Source of the DNA: Coprinellus micaceus
Taxonomy: Eukaryota > Basidiomycota > Agaricomycetes > Agaricales > Psathyrellaceae
NCBI GenBank assembly: GCA_951394405.1
Contig: OX596341.1
Location: 2,480,001 to 2,544,000 of the forward strand
Length of the DNA stretch: 64,000 nt
Reading direction: 5' to 3'
The translations under genes and the position numbers were made by a program. The notes beneath the pieces are model-generated. The model did no database searches and had not been told where the DNA came from. It saw only the letters and a program-made list of their open reading frames with translations. Shown here in pieces: positions 21,643 through 34,141 of the stretch. Each line of letters starts with the position of its first letter. Position 1 is the stretch's first letter.

Positions 21643-23797
21643 TCATTTCCTCTTTTTGAGCAGAATCTCCGCTGTGGGGTTCGAGCTACGGCCTGCCGAG
21701 AACCAAGTTGGCTCAGGTACAACTCTCGAATCGCCGGGGAGCTTGAAGTCATACTCCAGGATGATATGTGCCAATAGAAGTTTGACTTCATTCACGGCGA
21801 AGAACCGACCGGGGCTACACGACGAAATGTCCAGTTGAGCAGGGAGACAGGGTGTGCAGAAACTGACGCACCATGCATTTCGACCATACCCAAACAGCAT
21901 GTAATTGGGATCCAAAGAGACCATTTGGTGTTGCAGAGAATCCAGGCCCGCAGCCTCTTTCTCTCTCAATTCGGCGAATCTGAACCCCTTGAATTCCAAA
22001 GGATCTTCGTAGTAGTCCTGCAATGGGGCGTCAGTCACTGAACCCACCCTCTCTGCCCATTTAAACCTACCGAATCGAACTGCATCGGACGCCTCGCGAC
22101 GCAAACCGTCACGCCTTGAGGAAGGACCACACCATTGGAAAAGACAAAATCCTGGTAAGCCCGTCTCCTCATCGCCACTAGATAGGTTCATTCACGGTCA
22201 GGACTATGAAAGGAAGGAAACAGAGACTTCGATACCTACTCGCAGCATTTCCTCCAAACCGGCTGGATTCCTTCATGAAACTGTCGAGCTTGACCAATCG
22301 AGCCATTGCATCCTTGGTCCATCCATGCCTGCTGATGGCTTCCTCGATTTCAGCGCGGAGCGGGGCGATATATTCAGGACGGGCAGCGAGGTCGAACAGA
22401 GTGTCAGTTGACGTCTGCGCAGAAGGTCGAAAGTCATCGATGGGGTGGAAGTGGACCAACCAAAGATAATCGGCGTACCAACGCAGTCGTATGAATGGAG
22501 AGGAAGTTGATGAGCATGACCTTCGCGTTTATCGCGTCGACATTCAAGTCCTCGGGAGAAGCGTTATCAATGAGCCAGGTAATTAGGTTGTCCTGCGGAG
22601 TAGGGCATATTCTTCTTAACCTCAGTAGATGACACCGATCGAAGTTGGGCGCTCACCGGTCCTCCCCAGTCCGTACCGGGGGCTGCATGTTTCGCAAGTC
22701 GGTCCTGAATGAGAGGAGCCAGCATCTCCTTCGCTCTCCTCTCCAAAGCGTGGCAACTCATCAAAGGTCCGACGAACCTGCAGTGTGTCTCGACGGTCAA
22801 CCGTCGAGCTCGCTCGGGCCAGAAATGGATGATACATGCGGTTTGAGCCAGTTTGGTGTGAGGCACAGGAGGTTCGCTGCCACCCCAACCTGGACAGTCC
22901 ACATTTCTTGGATCTTCAAGTATTCAGGGTTTCTACCTGGAAAAGGTTCTATGATTCAAGAAGCCACGAGCGGAAGGGGTAAAAGGAGTGACTTCCTACA
23001 GAGGGGAAGATCAACGAAGAGGCGGTTGGTTGTTCGGCAGACAACATGAATGAGAGTCTGGTGTAGAGGAAATGGTTCCCAATCTGCCGAAAATTCTGTC
23101 ACCATGCTACTGAGTATCGACGAAAAACGGCTCACCAGGTCCGGCGTTAAACCAGGCAGCACAAGTCGCCCTGATCTCGTCGGTGACATGGGCGAAGCGA
23201 CTCGGGAAGGCCCTCGTCAAAGGCGTGCGGACGACCGGCACATGGAATGGGGTGGCTTTGAAATTGCTTGGGGACGTGTACTTGGTTTGGACCAGCTCAA
23301 TGGGCAGAGGGAATCAGAATTGAGGCTCGCTACCTGTAGGCATTACTCACATCGATGGCCGCCCCTCGAAACGAAAGAAATTCTGGAGAAGCCTTACGCA
23401 TATCTTCTATCATGTCCAGCACGCTCACGACCACAAGCCATCCACTCTCGGTGGTGTGGCAAGCAACTTTGAAGGTCTGTCCTTTGTACTAGATACACTG
23501 TTAGATGACGCTCGGTAGCGAGCATCCTCACGTTGGGTTAGCTCACCTTTGCATATCCCTTCTCGATCATTGTATGCCCCTTGGATATGAACCGCCAGGC
23601 ATCAAGGTACGACAAAATAAACCAGTCAGATCCCAGAGTAGGGATGTGCGCGAGCTGGGGGAGGCGGGCGGACTCAAGTTCGTTCCAGGATTCAGAAGGT
23701 TCAGGCTTACTTTGGCTTGAGCACGCTGAAACCTGAACCATTTGTAGAGGAAGAACACGACTGGGACAGAAGCTAGCAACTTTGTCCAGTTAGCCAT
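21643..23797 (-). CDS. cytochrome P450 no. 4
   Basis: Complete P450 on the minus strand. ATG 23797 begins MANWTKLLASVPVVFFLYKW, a membrane anchor. Exons in phase give HIPTLGSDWFILSYLDAWRF, TPFHVPVVRTPLTRAFPSRF, VVCRTTNRLFVDLPLC, an I-helix NFLSIHTTAL, the K-helix KESSRFGG, the haem loop FGYGRNACPGRFFAVNEV and the end SNPTAEILLKKRK. One intron (22839-22778) starts GCATGT instead of GT; its equivalent in P450 no. 7 starts GTACGT, so the donor changed by T to C. The frame is otherwise intact. It is the closest relative of P450 no. 7: even intron sequences still align. The pair is inverted and 19 kb apart with CHO2, tRNA and ALKBH6 between. Confidence 0.9.
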
Positions 23798-24363
23798 CAC
23801 AGGTGCGCCAAATGGGTCGACGGACACAAGACACAAGAGCTAGATCGGCGGACTGAAGCCAGAATGAAGCGCTCTATTGAGAGGCATGCGCCTGTGGTGG
23901 CGAACGTTTCGTTATCAGAAGGTGGGAAACTGCAGCCTCTCTGAGATACTGTGCGCGGGCCCGAGCGTTTCTAGAGGTTCTGTAAGGTCCTCCCCCAATA
24001 TAGTTGGTTATTGTCACCGGTGGACCGACGAATCTGGGTTGAGACGCTTGCGAACTATCTCCGCTAGCGCAAATGTAAGACACGCCAAGGGGTGCATGTT
24101 CGAGGGGGGGAGGGTGTGTTGCCAGTGAGATGTGTGAATTAGGACCAACATGGACGTTGGGAGCAACAATCGGACTTTGAAAGTGGAGGCATGGCGCTTA
24201 ACTTACGATGAGGACCCCGGTATTGGGCCACCACTGGCGTGCCCATATCTACACTGTATCGGAAAGGCACCGTAGGCCTCGGGGCTTGGAACTTGGAAGT
24301 TCAAGCACCCTGTTTCGAAATTCGGAGGTAGGTTGAAGAGAAAGAGGGGCAAAAAGGTTCGTC
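23798..24363. other. intergenic, promoter of P450 no. 4
   Basis: Upstream of the minus-strand P450 and downstream of the tRNA. Only the tRNA terminator is recognised. Confidence 0.5.
24351..24355 (-). terminator. RNA polymerase III terminator of tRNA-Asp
   Basis: Five T residues on the minus strand, 8 nt after the last tRNA base; a T4+ run is the standard Pol III stop. Confidence 0.7.
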
Positions 24364-24434
24364 TCTCTGTCTGGGAGTCGAACCCAGCTTTCGCGCGTGA
24401 CAGGCGCGTGTACTAACCGATATACTAACAAAGA
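24364..24434 (-). tRNA. tRNA-Asp (anticodon GTC)
   Basis: The reverse strand folds as a tRNA: acceptor stem TCTTTGT/ACAGAGA (7 pairs, one G-T), D arm with GGTTAGT, anticodon stem CGCGC/GCGCG around loop CTGTCAC with anticodon GTC, and T arm CTGGG TTCGACT CCCAG. No intron. A T-run follows at the correct distance. Confidence 0.95.
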
Positions 24435-26489
24435 CATATCTTTTGGGCCAAATGAATAACTTTGACTCTAGCCGCGAGGCACAAGCAAGGCGAAACCCGT
24501 TTCTAGCGCAAGTCCGAGTTGGGTGGAGGGTTCATCGAAGACAGGATGAATGACGGCGCCACAGGCAAAGGAGACACGGTTCTAACGCTTGGACACGTTC
24601 ATTCAACGGTGCGGATTCCGATGGCGCAACTCGAGGCGGTGTTTCGTCGATCCACCTGTATTGGCAGGTCGAGTTGGATGTCATTGTCGACGTTGTTTGT
24701 CGAATCGAGGAGTGGCGACGCTCTTGGGGTCGCATCAATATTGCGTACGCGCTCCTCCCTTGGGGCTTGGAGCTTTTCGTCACCCAAGGGCGTCAAGCGC
24801 GCTGTTATCATTCTCAAACTCCGTCACTTAAGCGCCGATCCGCCTAATCTGTCTCTGACCGGTTCACCTTAGTTCATATTCGACCCTCTAGTTTGCTTTC
24901 AGGGTGTATTTAGTTCATATCCAGCGAACCTCAACCGATCCAGGTCGTGAACCACGCCCTTGGTGGCGTCGACCAGAAGACAATCTCCGTTCGCTCCATG
25001 ACACTCCGTTTGTACAAATCGGAACACCCGCGAATCATGTTCCGTAGCCACTTTTGCTGTGCCACACCTCGAGGTGAGTGGTTTATGATTGCCTTGCAGG
25101 GACTGTAGATTGAACATGAGGAGGCCCTAGAAAATTTGCGGTTCAAAGGCGCCCATGGGGACCCTCTGGCCATCCAAGTCCGTCCTGCCCGAAGGGGACT
25201 CCGCTTTTCGACGTACACCATACATTCAATTCAATGCAGACAGGGAACATGATACGAAAGAACAATGAGATTGTGACAAGTCATGTTGGTGATCGACGAT
25301 CGAGGGGACATTAAGGGAAGCGTGAAATCTGCGAGACGGTGAAGCACGTTGGTTGGATCCCCAACATGAGGCTGTGGCGATACCGTGTTAAAAAGTCGTC
25401 ATTCGAAGGTGGAGGTGGAGGATAAGACAAAGAAGGAACATGATAGTGAAAGAGGGTCCTATATGAACGCGCGCTCCGAGAGACAAGGAAGGAAGTTTAA
25501 TGAGGATTCGCTGCGCATCCGACAGAAGGAAGTGGTAAGCGGAGCGACATAGTCTGAGATTCAGCGATGGCGATTTCATAGGGGGTCATATAGAATACGA
25601 GAGCGAATATAGACGATAGACTTGACTTGAAGAAGCTGAAGAGTCCAAGCGCCGGAAGGAAATGTGGAGATGTCGGATACCTCGTAAGGTCAACCCCTAG
25701 CAACCAGAGATCGGCCGAAATAAATGCCCTTTCTGCTCTTCCCCCAGTGTAGAAAGCTACAACAACTCTTCGCTTGGTGGGAGAGCCAAGCGCCGAGTGC
25801 GTAAAGGGGGATCGTCGCCAGTCCAAAATGTGGCAAAATTCGGAGGAGAGTGTCCATAAGGCGACGGGGAACCCAGATGTCGTGTTGCGGACCCGAATAC
25901 AATCCTCGAGAGCTCCGTCTTTCCAGTATTGAAGAAGTGGGACCGGTGGGTAGGCTTAGACCTTAAAGATACGGGGAACAAAGGTCAAGACGGTGGCGAT
26001 GGTACCCGGCGTTCATAATTCCTTGCAGGGTCTGTGGTTCGGGATGGATTGGGGAGAAAATGCCTCGTTGCGCTGCCTGGTGTGGGCCATGAGGTGGCGA
26101 ACATACATGAAAAAGGTCAAGAACGAAAACTTCAAAAATTCGATTTTGTTAGCCGGACTTCAGGGCAGGCCTCATGGCGTTGCCGGGCTTCGGCAGAACG
26201 TTGGCCCGCCGCTCTGGTTCTGGCGTGCAGCGTACATGCCCTCCTGGCCCGTGATTCTGGCGTTCCCCAGAGGTCGTCGCGTAGAATATCAGAGAATATC
26301 CCCTGGGGAATGAGTGGGAATGCACTGGAACGTGCTGGCGCGCGAGGTCGACGTGTTCATCGCGCTCTAATTCGGACCGAAGGCCGTGTGACGAAAACCG
26401 GAAACCCAGGAACCTGGGCTGACTTTTAACAGCCACGTCTATAGTCGCTGCTCGCTGTCCTTCCCGTCGAGCTCTACATTTCCAGTGAA
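24435..26489. other. intergenic region without a recognised gene
   Basis: About 2 kb between the tRNA and CHO2. Minus-strand frames near 24.9-25.2 kb (e.g. HDSRVFRFVQTECHGANGDC) are open, but no domain, clear splice chain or start supports a gene. Confidence 0.45.
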
Positions 26490-29400
26490 ATGCCAGGCTC
26501 TCAAAGCTTTCTGCGCCAGCGGAAGGCTAACCCTGCCGCCACGTCGAAGAAACAATCCAAGAACGCTGGCACTGACTCTGACAAGACCGAGAGGGGTGAC
26601 GTCCAAGCGTCGACAACGGTGAAGGGAGAGGAGGTAGTGTGGGGAAAGACCCCTGACGGTCAAGGTCAGAGGCATCTAGGGTGTCGAGAGAGGTTTGCTG
26701 ACGATGGCGGCGCTAATTCCGTAGTTTTCCGTGTGCCGACCACCCACGATGTTATCACTACCATCTTGAATCCCAGCTACAAGAAGAGCCATCTCGACCT
26801 ACTGAATCTTGGGTTACTTGGCCTGCAACTCGTCATATTTTACGCCTTACCCCGCCACGTCTCTCAGGTGTTCTTCTTCCTTTACTTCGCCTTCTGGCGT
26901 ACCGCATACGACGCCGGCTTGGGCTGGGTGCTCACCAAGCAGAGCAAGAAGAAGTGGATCGTCAAGGAGGTTCAACGCCGTGGATGGCTCAACGCGCAGA
27001 CCCGCCCTGAGGTCAGGAACTGGGTTCGCAAGCAGCTCCAGGACAAGATGGGCAAGGACTATTCGTTTGACGTGCGTAGCCCCTGATCACACGACATATC
27101 ACCCCATCCCAATCTGCTTTCTATCTTTAGGAATTACCTATCGAGTACAATGCCTGGCTCTTATTCCGACAACTGGTCGATGTTATTCTGGTCAAGTGAG
27201 TAAGCGCCCGTACAGCAAAATCTTGATCTAATCTTATCGTTCTCCCAGCGATTTCCTGTCCTACTGTATGTTCGCGTTCTCCTGCTTCCGTGTCCCAGAC
27301 GGCCTGTCCTTCGGGACCCACGTCATCAGGTATGTGGGTATCTCCGTTAATGCGGCCGATTCATTCAATCGCCACATTCTAGGTGGTTGGCTGGAGTTGC
27401 ATTGATTGGCTTCAATCTCTGGGTCAAGACCGAGGCTCACGACGTCGTCAAGGACTATGGGTGGTACTGGGGCGACTGTTTCTTCCAAAGAGGCAACCTT
27501 ATATTCGATGGTGTCTTTGAGCTGGCTCCCCATCCGATGTACTCCGTCGGTAAGTTGAGAGTCGCCTTTTCCCCACGCATCGCGTTAATCAGCCGCAGGT
27601 TATGCTGGCTACTATGGTCTCTCGCTGATCTCCGGAAGCTACAAGGTTCTTTTCGTCAGTTTGGCTGCCCATGCCGCTCAGTTCGCATTCTTGATCTTCT
27701 TCGAGAACCCCCGTGAGTCGTACCGTAAACGATCGTCCCCATCCAGTATCCTAACTTCCTCTTTCCAATACGTTAGACATCGAGCGTAACTACGGCCAGA
27801 AGAAGGCGATCGCGCAGCGTATCCGTATCAGGTCCAATAGCGCGGTAGCTGGTCCAAACACATCCTCGACGGGCGCAGTACCCGAGCCCGTTGACGATCA
27901 CGGGGTCGAGTCGTCCACGCCTGCCATCACTGAGGGGGATACCGCAACCACCGAAACGGATCTTGAAACCGAAACCGAAGTCGAGGAGGAGATTGAAGCT
28001 GTAGACTTGGGGTTGCCCAATGCCACCAAGCCTTCCAGTATGATCAGATTCAACAAACAGTCCAGACACCAATCTCAGCTCTCCATAGCCAGCACCGTTT
28101 CGTCCAATGCGGATTCGACCCATCGCCAAAAGAAGCAGAAGGCTCTGTCGCAGCATGATCTGTTAAGCAAGTACTTCAGGCGGGACACCATCACCTTGCG
28201 CAACCTCGATGTTTTGAGGTTCGAGACCCGTCTTTTTCCTCCTTGAAGCATGTTTGAACTTATCCTTTCTTCTCAGGGCTACCGATGCTATGCTCATCTT
28301 AATTATTACATATGCCGCGGCCATGGCGCTTGTCCCCACACTCTCGACGAGAGCCTCGCTCGTCCTGCATTTCCTTCACGCCTTGACGTGGGTCTTCATC
28401 CACTACGTCGGGCTCGGCCAGCTCCTTCGTGCTCAAAGCGAGAACAAGTTCATGGTTCGCCACTTCCTAAAGAACTACCACTACCCCGAGAAGGCTGTTG
28501 GTCAGGGTCCCATCATCGAGGCTTTTACGAACTGGAAGGCAATCTATAATATGAGCATGTGCATGACTTATGGTCCGTATCTCTTGTTATCCATTTGGCG
28601 AAGTGGTCCTGTGCTCAATCTCCGCTTCCCACTAGTCTCATGCCTTGGTCTCGTGTGGAAGTCATATTCCTTGCCCAACGACTGGAGCGTCGGGAGCGAT
28701 TTGTTGTGCCACACTCTTGGGACGGTGGGTCGGTTTCTTTTGCCCTTATGCGGCTCTGGGCGGTCATGAAAAACACGAATCTAATAGCGGGAGTCACGTC
28801 CTAGATTCTCGTCGGCTTGCACATCTGGGCCACTATGGAATCCTATGAAGTACTCGGTGTTTTCGGTGCGTAATGCCCTACCCGTGCTGTATATGTTATG
28901 AAACTTCTGACGCTCCTCTACAGGCTGGTTCTTCGGTGACTTTTTCATGGAAGAGTTCCCCGCTAATTTGGAGTATACTGGCATCTACCGGTTCGTAAAA
29001 TGAAGGTTGCCCTGACCATTAAGCAACGCTTAACCACTCCTCCGTTTTTCTTTGTCCGTTTAGGTACCTCAATAACCCGGAAGCCATGGGAGGTGCCGCT
29101 TGGTTCGGTCTCGCCCTCATCAGCGGAAGCAAGCTCGTCCTGTCCCTCGCAGTCGTAAAGCACCTCGCGAACTGGTGGTTCCTGACCAATGTTGAAAAGT
29201 GCGTGTCAACCATGTTTCTCAGTCGGCCCATCCCGCTTACAAACTTTGATTCTTTTCATCTAACCCACTCTTCCGTCCGGGTCATGCAGCCCTCACATGC
29301 GCAAACTCTATGGCGACTCCCTCCGCAAGGATGCAGGGTTCGTGAAGGTTATTAAGAATGCGGCGAGCAAGAATGCGAAGATGTGGGAGTCAAGGGCTGA

Positions 29401-30756
29401 TAAGCATGTTCCGTCGGAGCTCAAGAGGGTTGTCACCGAGGTCAAGGGCACTTTTGACAAGGTCCTCGAAGAGACTGAGAAGGCTGTGGAAGAATTCATC
29501 GCTAAATGTACGTTCCCCGTCGCTTCGGTGAGCCTACTCTTATTGACGCATGGCGGACACGTTTTCTAGCTGGTCCCAAGTTCTCGGAGGTCATGCAAGA
29601 CACGAAGGTGCTGCTCCAACAGTCGCGGGAACGTCTTGTGATCACGTACGTTTTCCGGCGCTTAGGCTCATCACCGATGTTCCGTTGTATTGAATCGCCT
29701 GCTCCCGTGTTTTTCTCTTGACAGCCGCGTTGCGAACGATATCTCAGAGTATGATCCTTCCAAGTACAACGTCTCGATCGTACCCAGCTCCAACACGGGC
29801 ACCCGCGCTTTCCACCTCGGCGAGCCCATCAAGGTCAAGTGGCAAGCGCCCCACAAGCACTCTCGTAAAGACTGGATTGGGCTTTACCGAGTACGTCGTT
29901 CCGCTGCGCTTTCATTTCCGGCGTTTGCTGAATGTTGATACCTTTGAGTAGGTTGGTGCCAATAAGTCGACCTTAGTTACCAAGACCTCTTCGATGGGGA
30001 TGTGGCTCCCTGTTCACAACGAGGAGTGGGACGGTGATGTTCCGCTGGGGCTGGAGCGTACCCCTTCGCAATCACAGGAGGCCGAATATGGCACCGTCAC
30101 CTTCAAGGGCAACACCCTGCCTTGGCTTGTTGGCCGCTACGAGGTGCGTACTGTCATCTACCGGCGATGTCCTTAGCCCTGACTGTGGGGTTTCACCAGA
30201 TCCGCTATCATCACGATGGCAAGTACAACGTCATGAGTCTGGATGGGCCCTTGGAGATCTACGGTGAGTACTCTCATTACCGATGCACGGAACAACAAAC
30301 ATCTAATGTCGTTAATGTCCAGTCGACAAGCCGAGCGACACGAGCTTCCAGGCTGTCCGGGAGACCCTGATGCGTGTCGTCCCACTTTGCCTCGATTCAG
30401 ACCCGTCCTTGATCCCCCTCTCATGCAAGCCCACAACGACTCCGTCTGCGTCCAAGGCGGCCTCGTTGCCCACTTCATTGGATTCGGAAGCGGATGGTGA
30501 TGTAGGTGCATTGGGCGCCGCCGCCACTGGCGCAGCTGGTAGGGGACAGGACCAAGAGCACGAGGATCGTGATCCGGACGACTTTACCTTTTGGTCGGAG
30601 CGCCAGGCCAAGCGCATCTGCGCTGCTATCAAGCAGGTGTTCGACGTGGACTATGCGCCGGAGGTTGTGGTTGCGGATGCAAATCTGACGACTCTGGCGA
30701 ACCGTATATTGGCCTCGAAGGAGCTTCTGTCTGGTCGCCCTCCTAACCCTGGATGA
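26490..30756 (+). CDS. CHO2: phosphatidylethanolamine N-methyltransferase (CHO2 type)
   Basis: ER membrane enzyme for the first methylation of phosphatidylethanolamine on the way to phosphatidylcholine, using S-adenosylmethionine. ATG 26490 starts a Lys-rich cytosolic N-terminus ([20 protein letters not shown]). About 17 exons. Recognisable parts in order: [36 protein letters not shown] (first membrane segment), the methyltransferase block [37 protein letters not shown], a long acidic loop ([15 protein letters not shown]), a second block [20 protein letters not shown], and a C-terminal globular part [20 protein letters not shown]. Repeated membrane-spanning segments and size (about 950 aa) match fungal Cho2 rather than the small Opi3. 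The first intron (after GKTPD) is in frame and stop-free. Divergent neighbours are unrelated; ordinary housekeeping gene embedded in the P450 region. Confidence 0.95.
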
Positions 30757-31422
30757 GGGCCTTGCCCTCGTCGGTCGGCGTTGGGTAGGGCGAGGTGGTG
30801 ACCTGTTCCCGATGTCACTGTAGCCGACACACTATTTCTTGATAGATACCAAGGGTTCCCCTGGACGTCTTTCCCTCAACTTTTTCATGCTTCATGCTTC
30901 TATCTTCTACCTTGTTTTCTATCTCATTCCCATCTACTACCCTCTTAAACAGTTTTGTGCCCCTTTCTAGTACGATGTTGTGCTATCCTCGCGTTGTGAT
31001 TACCTTGTCCGTTGTGACTTGCAGGTCTGAATCAATACGCTCTCAAGTCGACTGTGGCGTCCTCGTATCAAACCCGGTCTGTGTATTGGCGAAGCACTCA
31101 GTCCTGACCAGTGACCACAGGTCGTCGGCATTGCGCCAACGGCCTTACGATTTCGCTTGAGCCGTGTACAAGCCCGAGAATCGGATGGAGATACTGAAAG
31201 CCCAAAGGCCTGTAAACCCATCGGGATGTCGGTGGCGGGGTCACCGGTCGCCTCGTGGTGGCGTGTGTCAACGCCCCTCATCATCTCTCGCTGGCCAGCC
31301 AACTTACCCCGAGGCAGCGTATTCCGTCGCTGTCAGGTCGTCATTTAATATTTGAATAAGCGATGATATATGAAGAGATAAGAAGCCGTTGTGCACCCAT
31401 CGCGGTACATCTTTTTTTTTAT
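30757..31422. other. intergenic, convergent
   Basis: Between the 3' ends of CHO2 and ALKBH6. C/T-rich after CHO2; no gene seen. Confidence 0.55.
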
Positions 31423-32779
31423 TCAGGGAGAAGCAACAGCATTTCGTAACAACTTGAATTTTGCGGAGACCTTGGGGATGTCCCTGCAGGTCAAGCTCCA
31501 ACGAGTCGATCTCTGAAGCGGCAGCCCTTGTACAGCCTCGGCCTTTAGGTTTTCGTCTTGAAGTAGATCCCAATTCCCGACCTGAAAACCCTTCGTGGAA
31601 ACACCCTCTTCCAGCAAGGCGCCCGGGGGGAAGATAACGTCCTGGGTGATGTCTTCGATCCTGATCCAAGTTAAACCACATGAAACGTCAGCGTCTGTTT
31701 CGAGAAACTACCACCCGATGCCATTGTCGGAGTGAGACGGGGATCCTGACTTACCCGTGCAGGTGAGATGTGTACATATCATTGTAGGAGATGACAAGGC
31801 TTCGTCTTTCTAGAAGCAATGACAGGACGGGGTTGCGATCTATTGAACGGCCACTGCCAATCGCTTCTTGACGCTCAGGGCTCACAGTTTCGTTATATCG
31901 GTAGTAATGAAACACGGAGTGTGATCCAAGCGATAGTGTGGCCACGACGGGATGGTACTTCGGGCCGTCTTCGTGAGGCTGGTGAAGGGAGGAACCTACC
32001 TTTAGCACGCTGCGAGGGGACAGGAAATTTCGCGGGAATAATTTACCATGATCCCTTGACCAGCTTCATACTACGTTCGGGTAAGTGGTAAGGGTTTTTG
32101 TCGCCGAGGAAAAATATCCTGTATGCACTTGCCTCGTTCATGATAATGTGATTGGGAGATCCGTGAGGAGATCCGTTGAAGACTCCAGTCGCTTTGATCC
32201 TGCCGATTATATCTGGGCTATTAGAGTTTTGAGTGAGGATCTTGGTCAGTGATCATGGGGCCACTACAAACTCACTGCTGGTTTACAAATCTTGGGAGAG
32301 GCTCTTCACAGAGTGTTCCCTTGGCCGTCATCTCTCCCCCTGGATCCCGCATTAGAGCGGTATTCGGACTGGTAGGCACGAGTCACTGAATCGCTCACCC
32401 CAGATCTGCAGTCTTAAGAGGAGAATTTTCATATGAAAGCGTATCTCTCCGTGGCCTTATATCACAACCTACCTTCTCTTTTGTAATTTCTTCCACTTGG
32501 GCTGCGGTGATTCCTGAATCTGGAAGGAATGATCAAAGTCCCAGCAGGTTAGCGGCAGGCCGCCTAACTCTAACTCAAAAATGCGGACCTTCCTGATTAA
32601 ATACTCTTCTTCATCCTCCTGTGCTTGTGGGAAAGTAGACAATGAGGATGAGTGCAGCGCCTGCATCAATCAAGGCTTACCGTCACGAAATTCGGTATAT
32701 ACAACACACTGTGCTCATCCGCCGTGGTTGTCCCGGGCGAGGGCTGCAAGCCCTCGAGTGAGTTCATAGCGTTCTCCAT
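31423..32779 (-). CDS. ALKBH6: alpha-ketoglutarate-dependent dioxygenase, ALKBH6-like
   Basis: Fe(II)/2-oxoglutarate oxygenase of the AlkB family, ALKBH6 branch; members are thought to act on alkylated nucleic acid. ATG 32779 gives MENAMNSLEGLQPSPGTTTA, then LYIPNFVTEDEEEYLIRK, IQESPQPKWKKLQKRRLQIW, GGEMTAKGTLCEEPLPRF and [20 protein letters not shown]. Fe ligands: HxD in PHED and a distal His in SHLHG; the 2-oxoglutarate Arg is probably in STRWSLTCRD. Splicing is unusual: a 14-nt microexon (32412-32399) encodes LQIWG and a 24-nt microexon (32070-32047) encodes YEAGQGIM; the intron before the latter (32132-32071) has a GC donor, GCAAGT. With both included, the frame is continuous and matches the family pattern. 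About 260 aa against 238 in human. Confidence 0.88.
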
Positions 32780-33868
32780 CCTAACCCTACCACATTTAGC
32801 GGGTGCCTAGGCATGAAGAGATGACACAGACCGTGCGGTGTAATTATCCCTCAGACCTCTGGTAAAAGCCGGACAGTGGGGATTGGGAATCAAACAAGCG
32901 CTCACTCCGATGCGGCGACTGATAGTCGAGTTCGGCAATTCCCGACTCCAAGATCGAGCCCGAGACTCGGAGGTACGTTGGCTGGACGATATTTCCGAGT
33001 CCGACGAGGCAGCGGCACCTGCATGTCGCAACGTGGGTGCAACATGTGCGGTATGAGTGGCCTGCCGGCACAAGTGCTGGGTTTGCCGTCGCGAATGAGC
33101 GTAAAGATGCTGTTGTCAAAGAACCCTCGAACCACCCGCCGGCTCTGGGCACATCTCGAACAGAACTTCAGGAGCTTTTGCCCCTAGGCCTGCTTTTGTG
33201 GTCGAAAGAGCGTCGACAACTTCTATGACAGCTATCCACCCTGCCGCGATTCCACCCCCCGTGGTGTCGCCTATTGACCTACTGTCCGGTCTTTCAACAT
33301 TTATCAAGTTTGCCGGACGCCAATGCATCAGGATAGGTATTCATGGGCCTTCGAAGGAGTTACGGGTATGAGACGAAGGCGAGATCCTCAAAGAAGAGTC
33401 CTATACCGTTTACTTCCGCCGATTTGTCTACTTCCTGCCTTACTATGGACGACCTGAAGTGGATCTATCCGCGAACCTTCTCTTGCATAGGTCATTGTCG
33501 GTTGCGATAGTTTAGTCTTTACTAACTCCGTGTCTTCGAACGAGAAAAAGGTCACATTTGGAAGCCCAGATAGACAAATGAACAAAGTCTGTCGCGAACG
33601 AATCGTCGACAAAGCTTAGGAAGCAGCGGTGCTCGAAAGGATAATGCAATGCGGTGATGGTACAGATGGGTGGGGGTATGCGGAATGAAAGCGACAAAAA
33701 CACGAGAACGAAAGGGTATCACGAATGGTACAACAATAGAATCATGCAACCAGAAAGCGAATGGTCGATCTGAGCTTGAGGATAAAGCGAAGGGAGGACC
33801 CTCAGGCCTTCTGCGCACTGCTGTCCCGTCGGTCAGACAAGGAATGAATGGATCAGAAGATGAAGCGC
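32780..33868. other. intergenic region
   Basis: About 1.1 kb upstream of ALKBH6. Only short unrelated frames; if the Zn2Cys6 gene has further 3' exons, they would fall near 33.5-33.87 kb. Confidence 0.45.
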
Positions 33869-34141
33869 TTACACAGGCTGGTAGTTGCAGGGGTTGTTCC
33901 TCTTGTTGCAGTTACTACAGGACGGACGAACCCCGTCGCATTTGAGCTTGCGTCCTCGACAGAATGAGCAAGCCATCGGAGTTCGTCGAGGGGTTCGCGG
34001 GACGTCTTGTTGTTTAAGGTAGAACTGCGGAAAGGGAAGGTTAGTCATGTCAAACAGGCAGTCCCGGCAATGCAGGTGCACCTCTTCGTCGATGACCTCA
34101 ATCTGGGTGTAAGTAGGGCTCGCGGGGTGAGTGTCGGCCAT
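33869..34141 (-). CDS. small Zn(II)2Cys6 zinc-cluster protein
   Basis: Fungal-type DNA-binding motif. ATG 34141 gives MADTHPASPTYTQIEVIDEE, a HCRDC segment, then RRTPMACSFCRGRKLKCDGV followed by CSNCNKRNNPCNY: six cysteines spaced C-x2-C-x6-C, then C-x2-C-x6-C, as required for the binuclear zinc cluster. The frame stops right after YQPV at 33869, leaving only about 90 aa with the DNA-binding cluster at the C-terminus, whereas most family members have it at the N-terminus with a long regulatory domain. A GTGTAA donor overlaps the stop, so more exons may follow. It could regulate the adjacent P450s; this is inference from position only. Confidence 0.65.
   Translation of the reverse strand: MADTHPASPTYTQIEVIDEEVHLHCRDCLFDMTNLPFPQFYLKQQDVPRTPRRTPMACSFCRGRKLKCDGVRPSCSNCNKRNNPCNYQPV

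Noticed and set aside
24519..25221. Possible protein gene beside tRNA-Asp
   Set aside because: Overlapping open frames on both strands, no recognisable domain, start context or splice chain.
31979..32132. Single 133-nt intron in ALKBH6 joining NE to VGSSLHQPHED
   Set aside because: Splitting it into two introns with a 24-nt exon gives YEAGQGIM before PHED, which fits the family far better.
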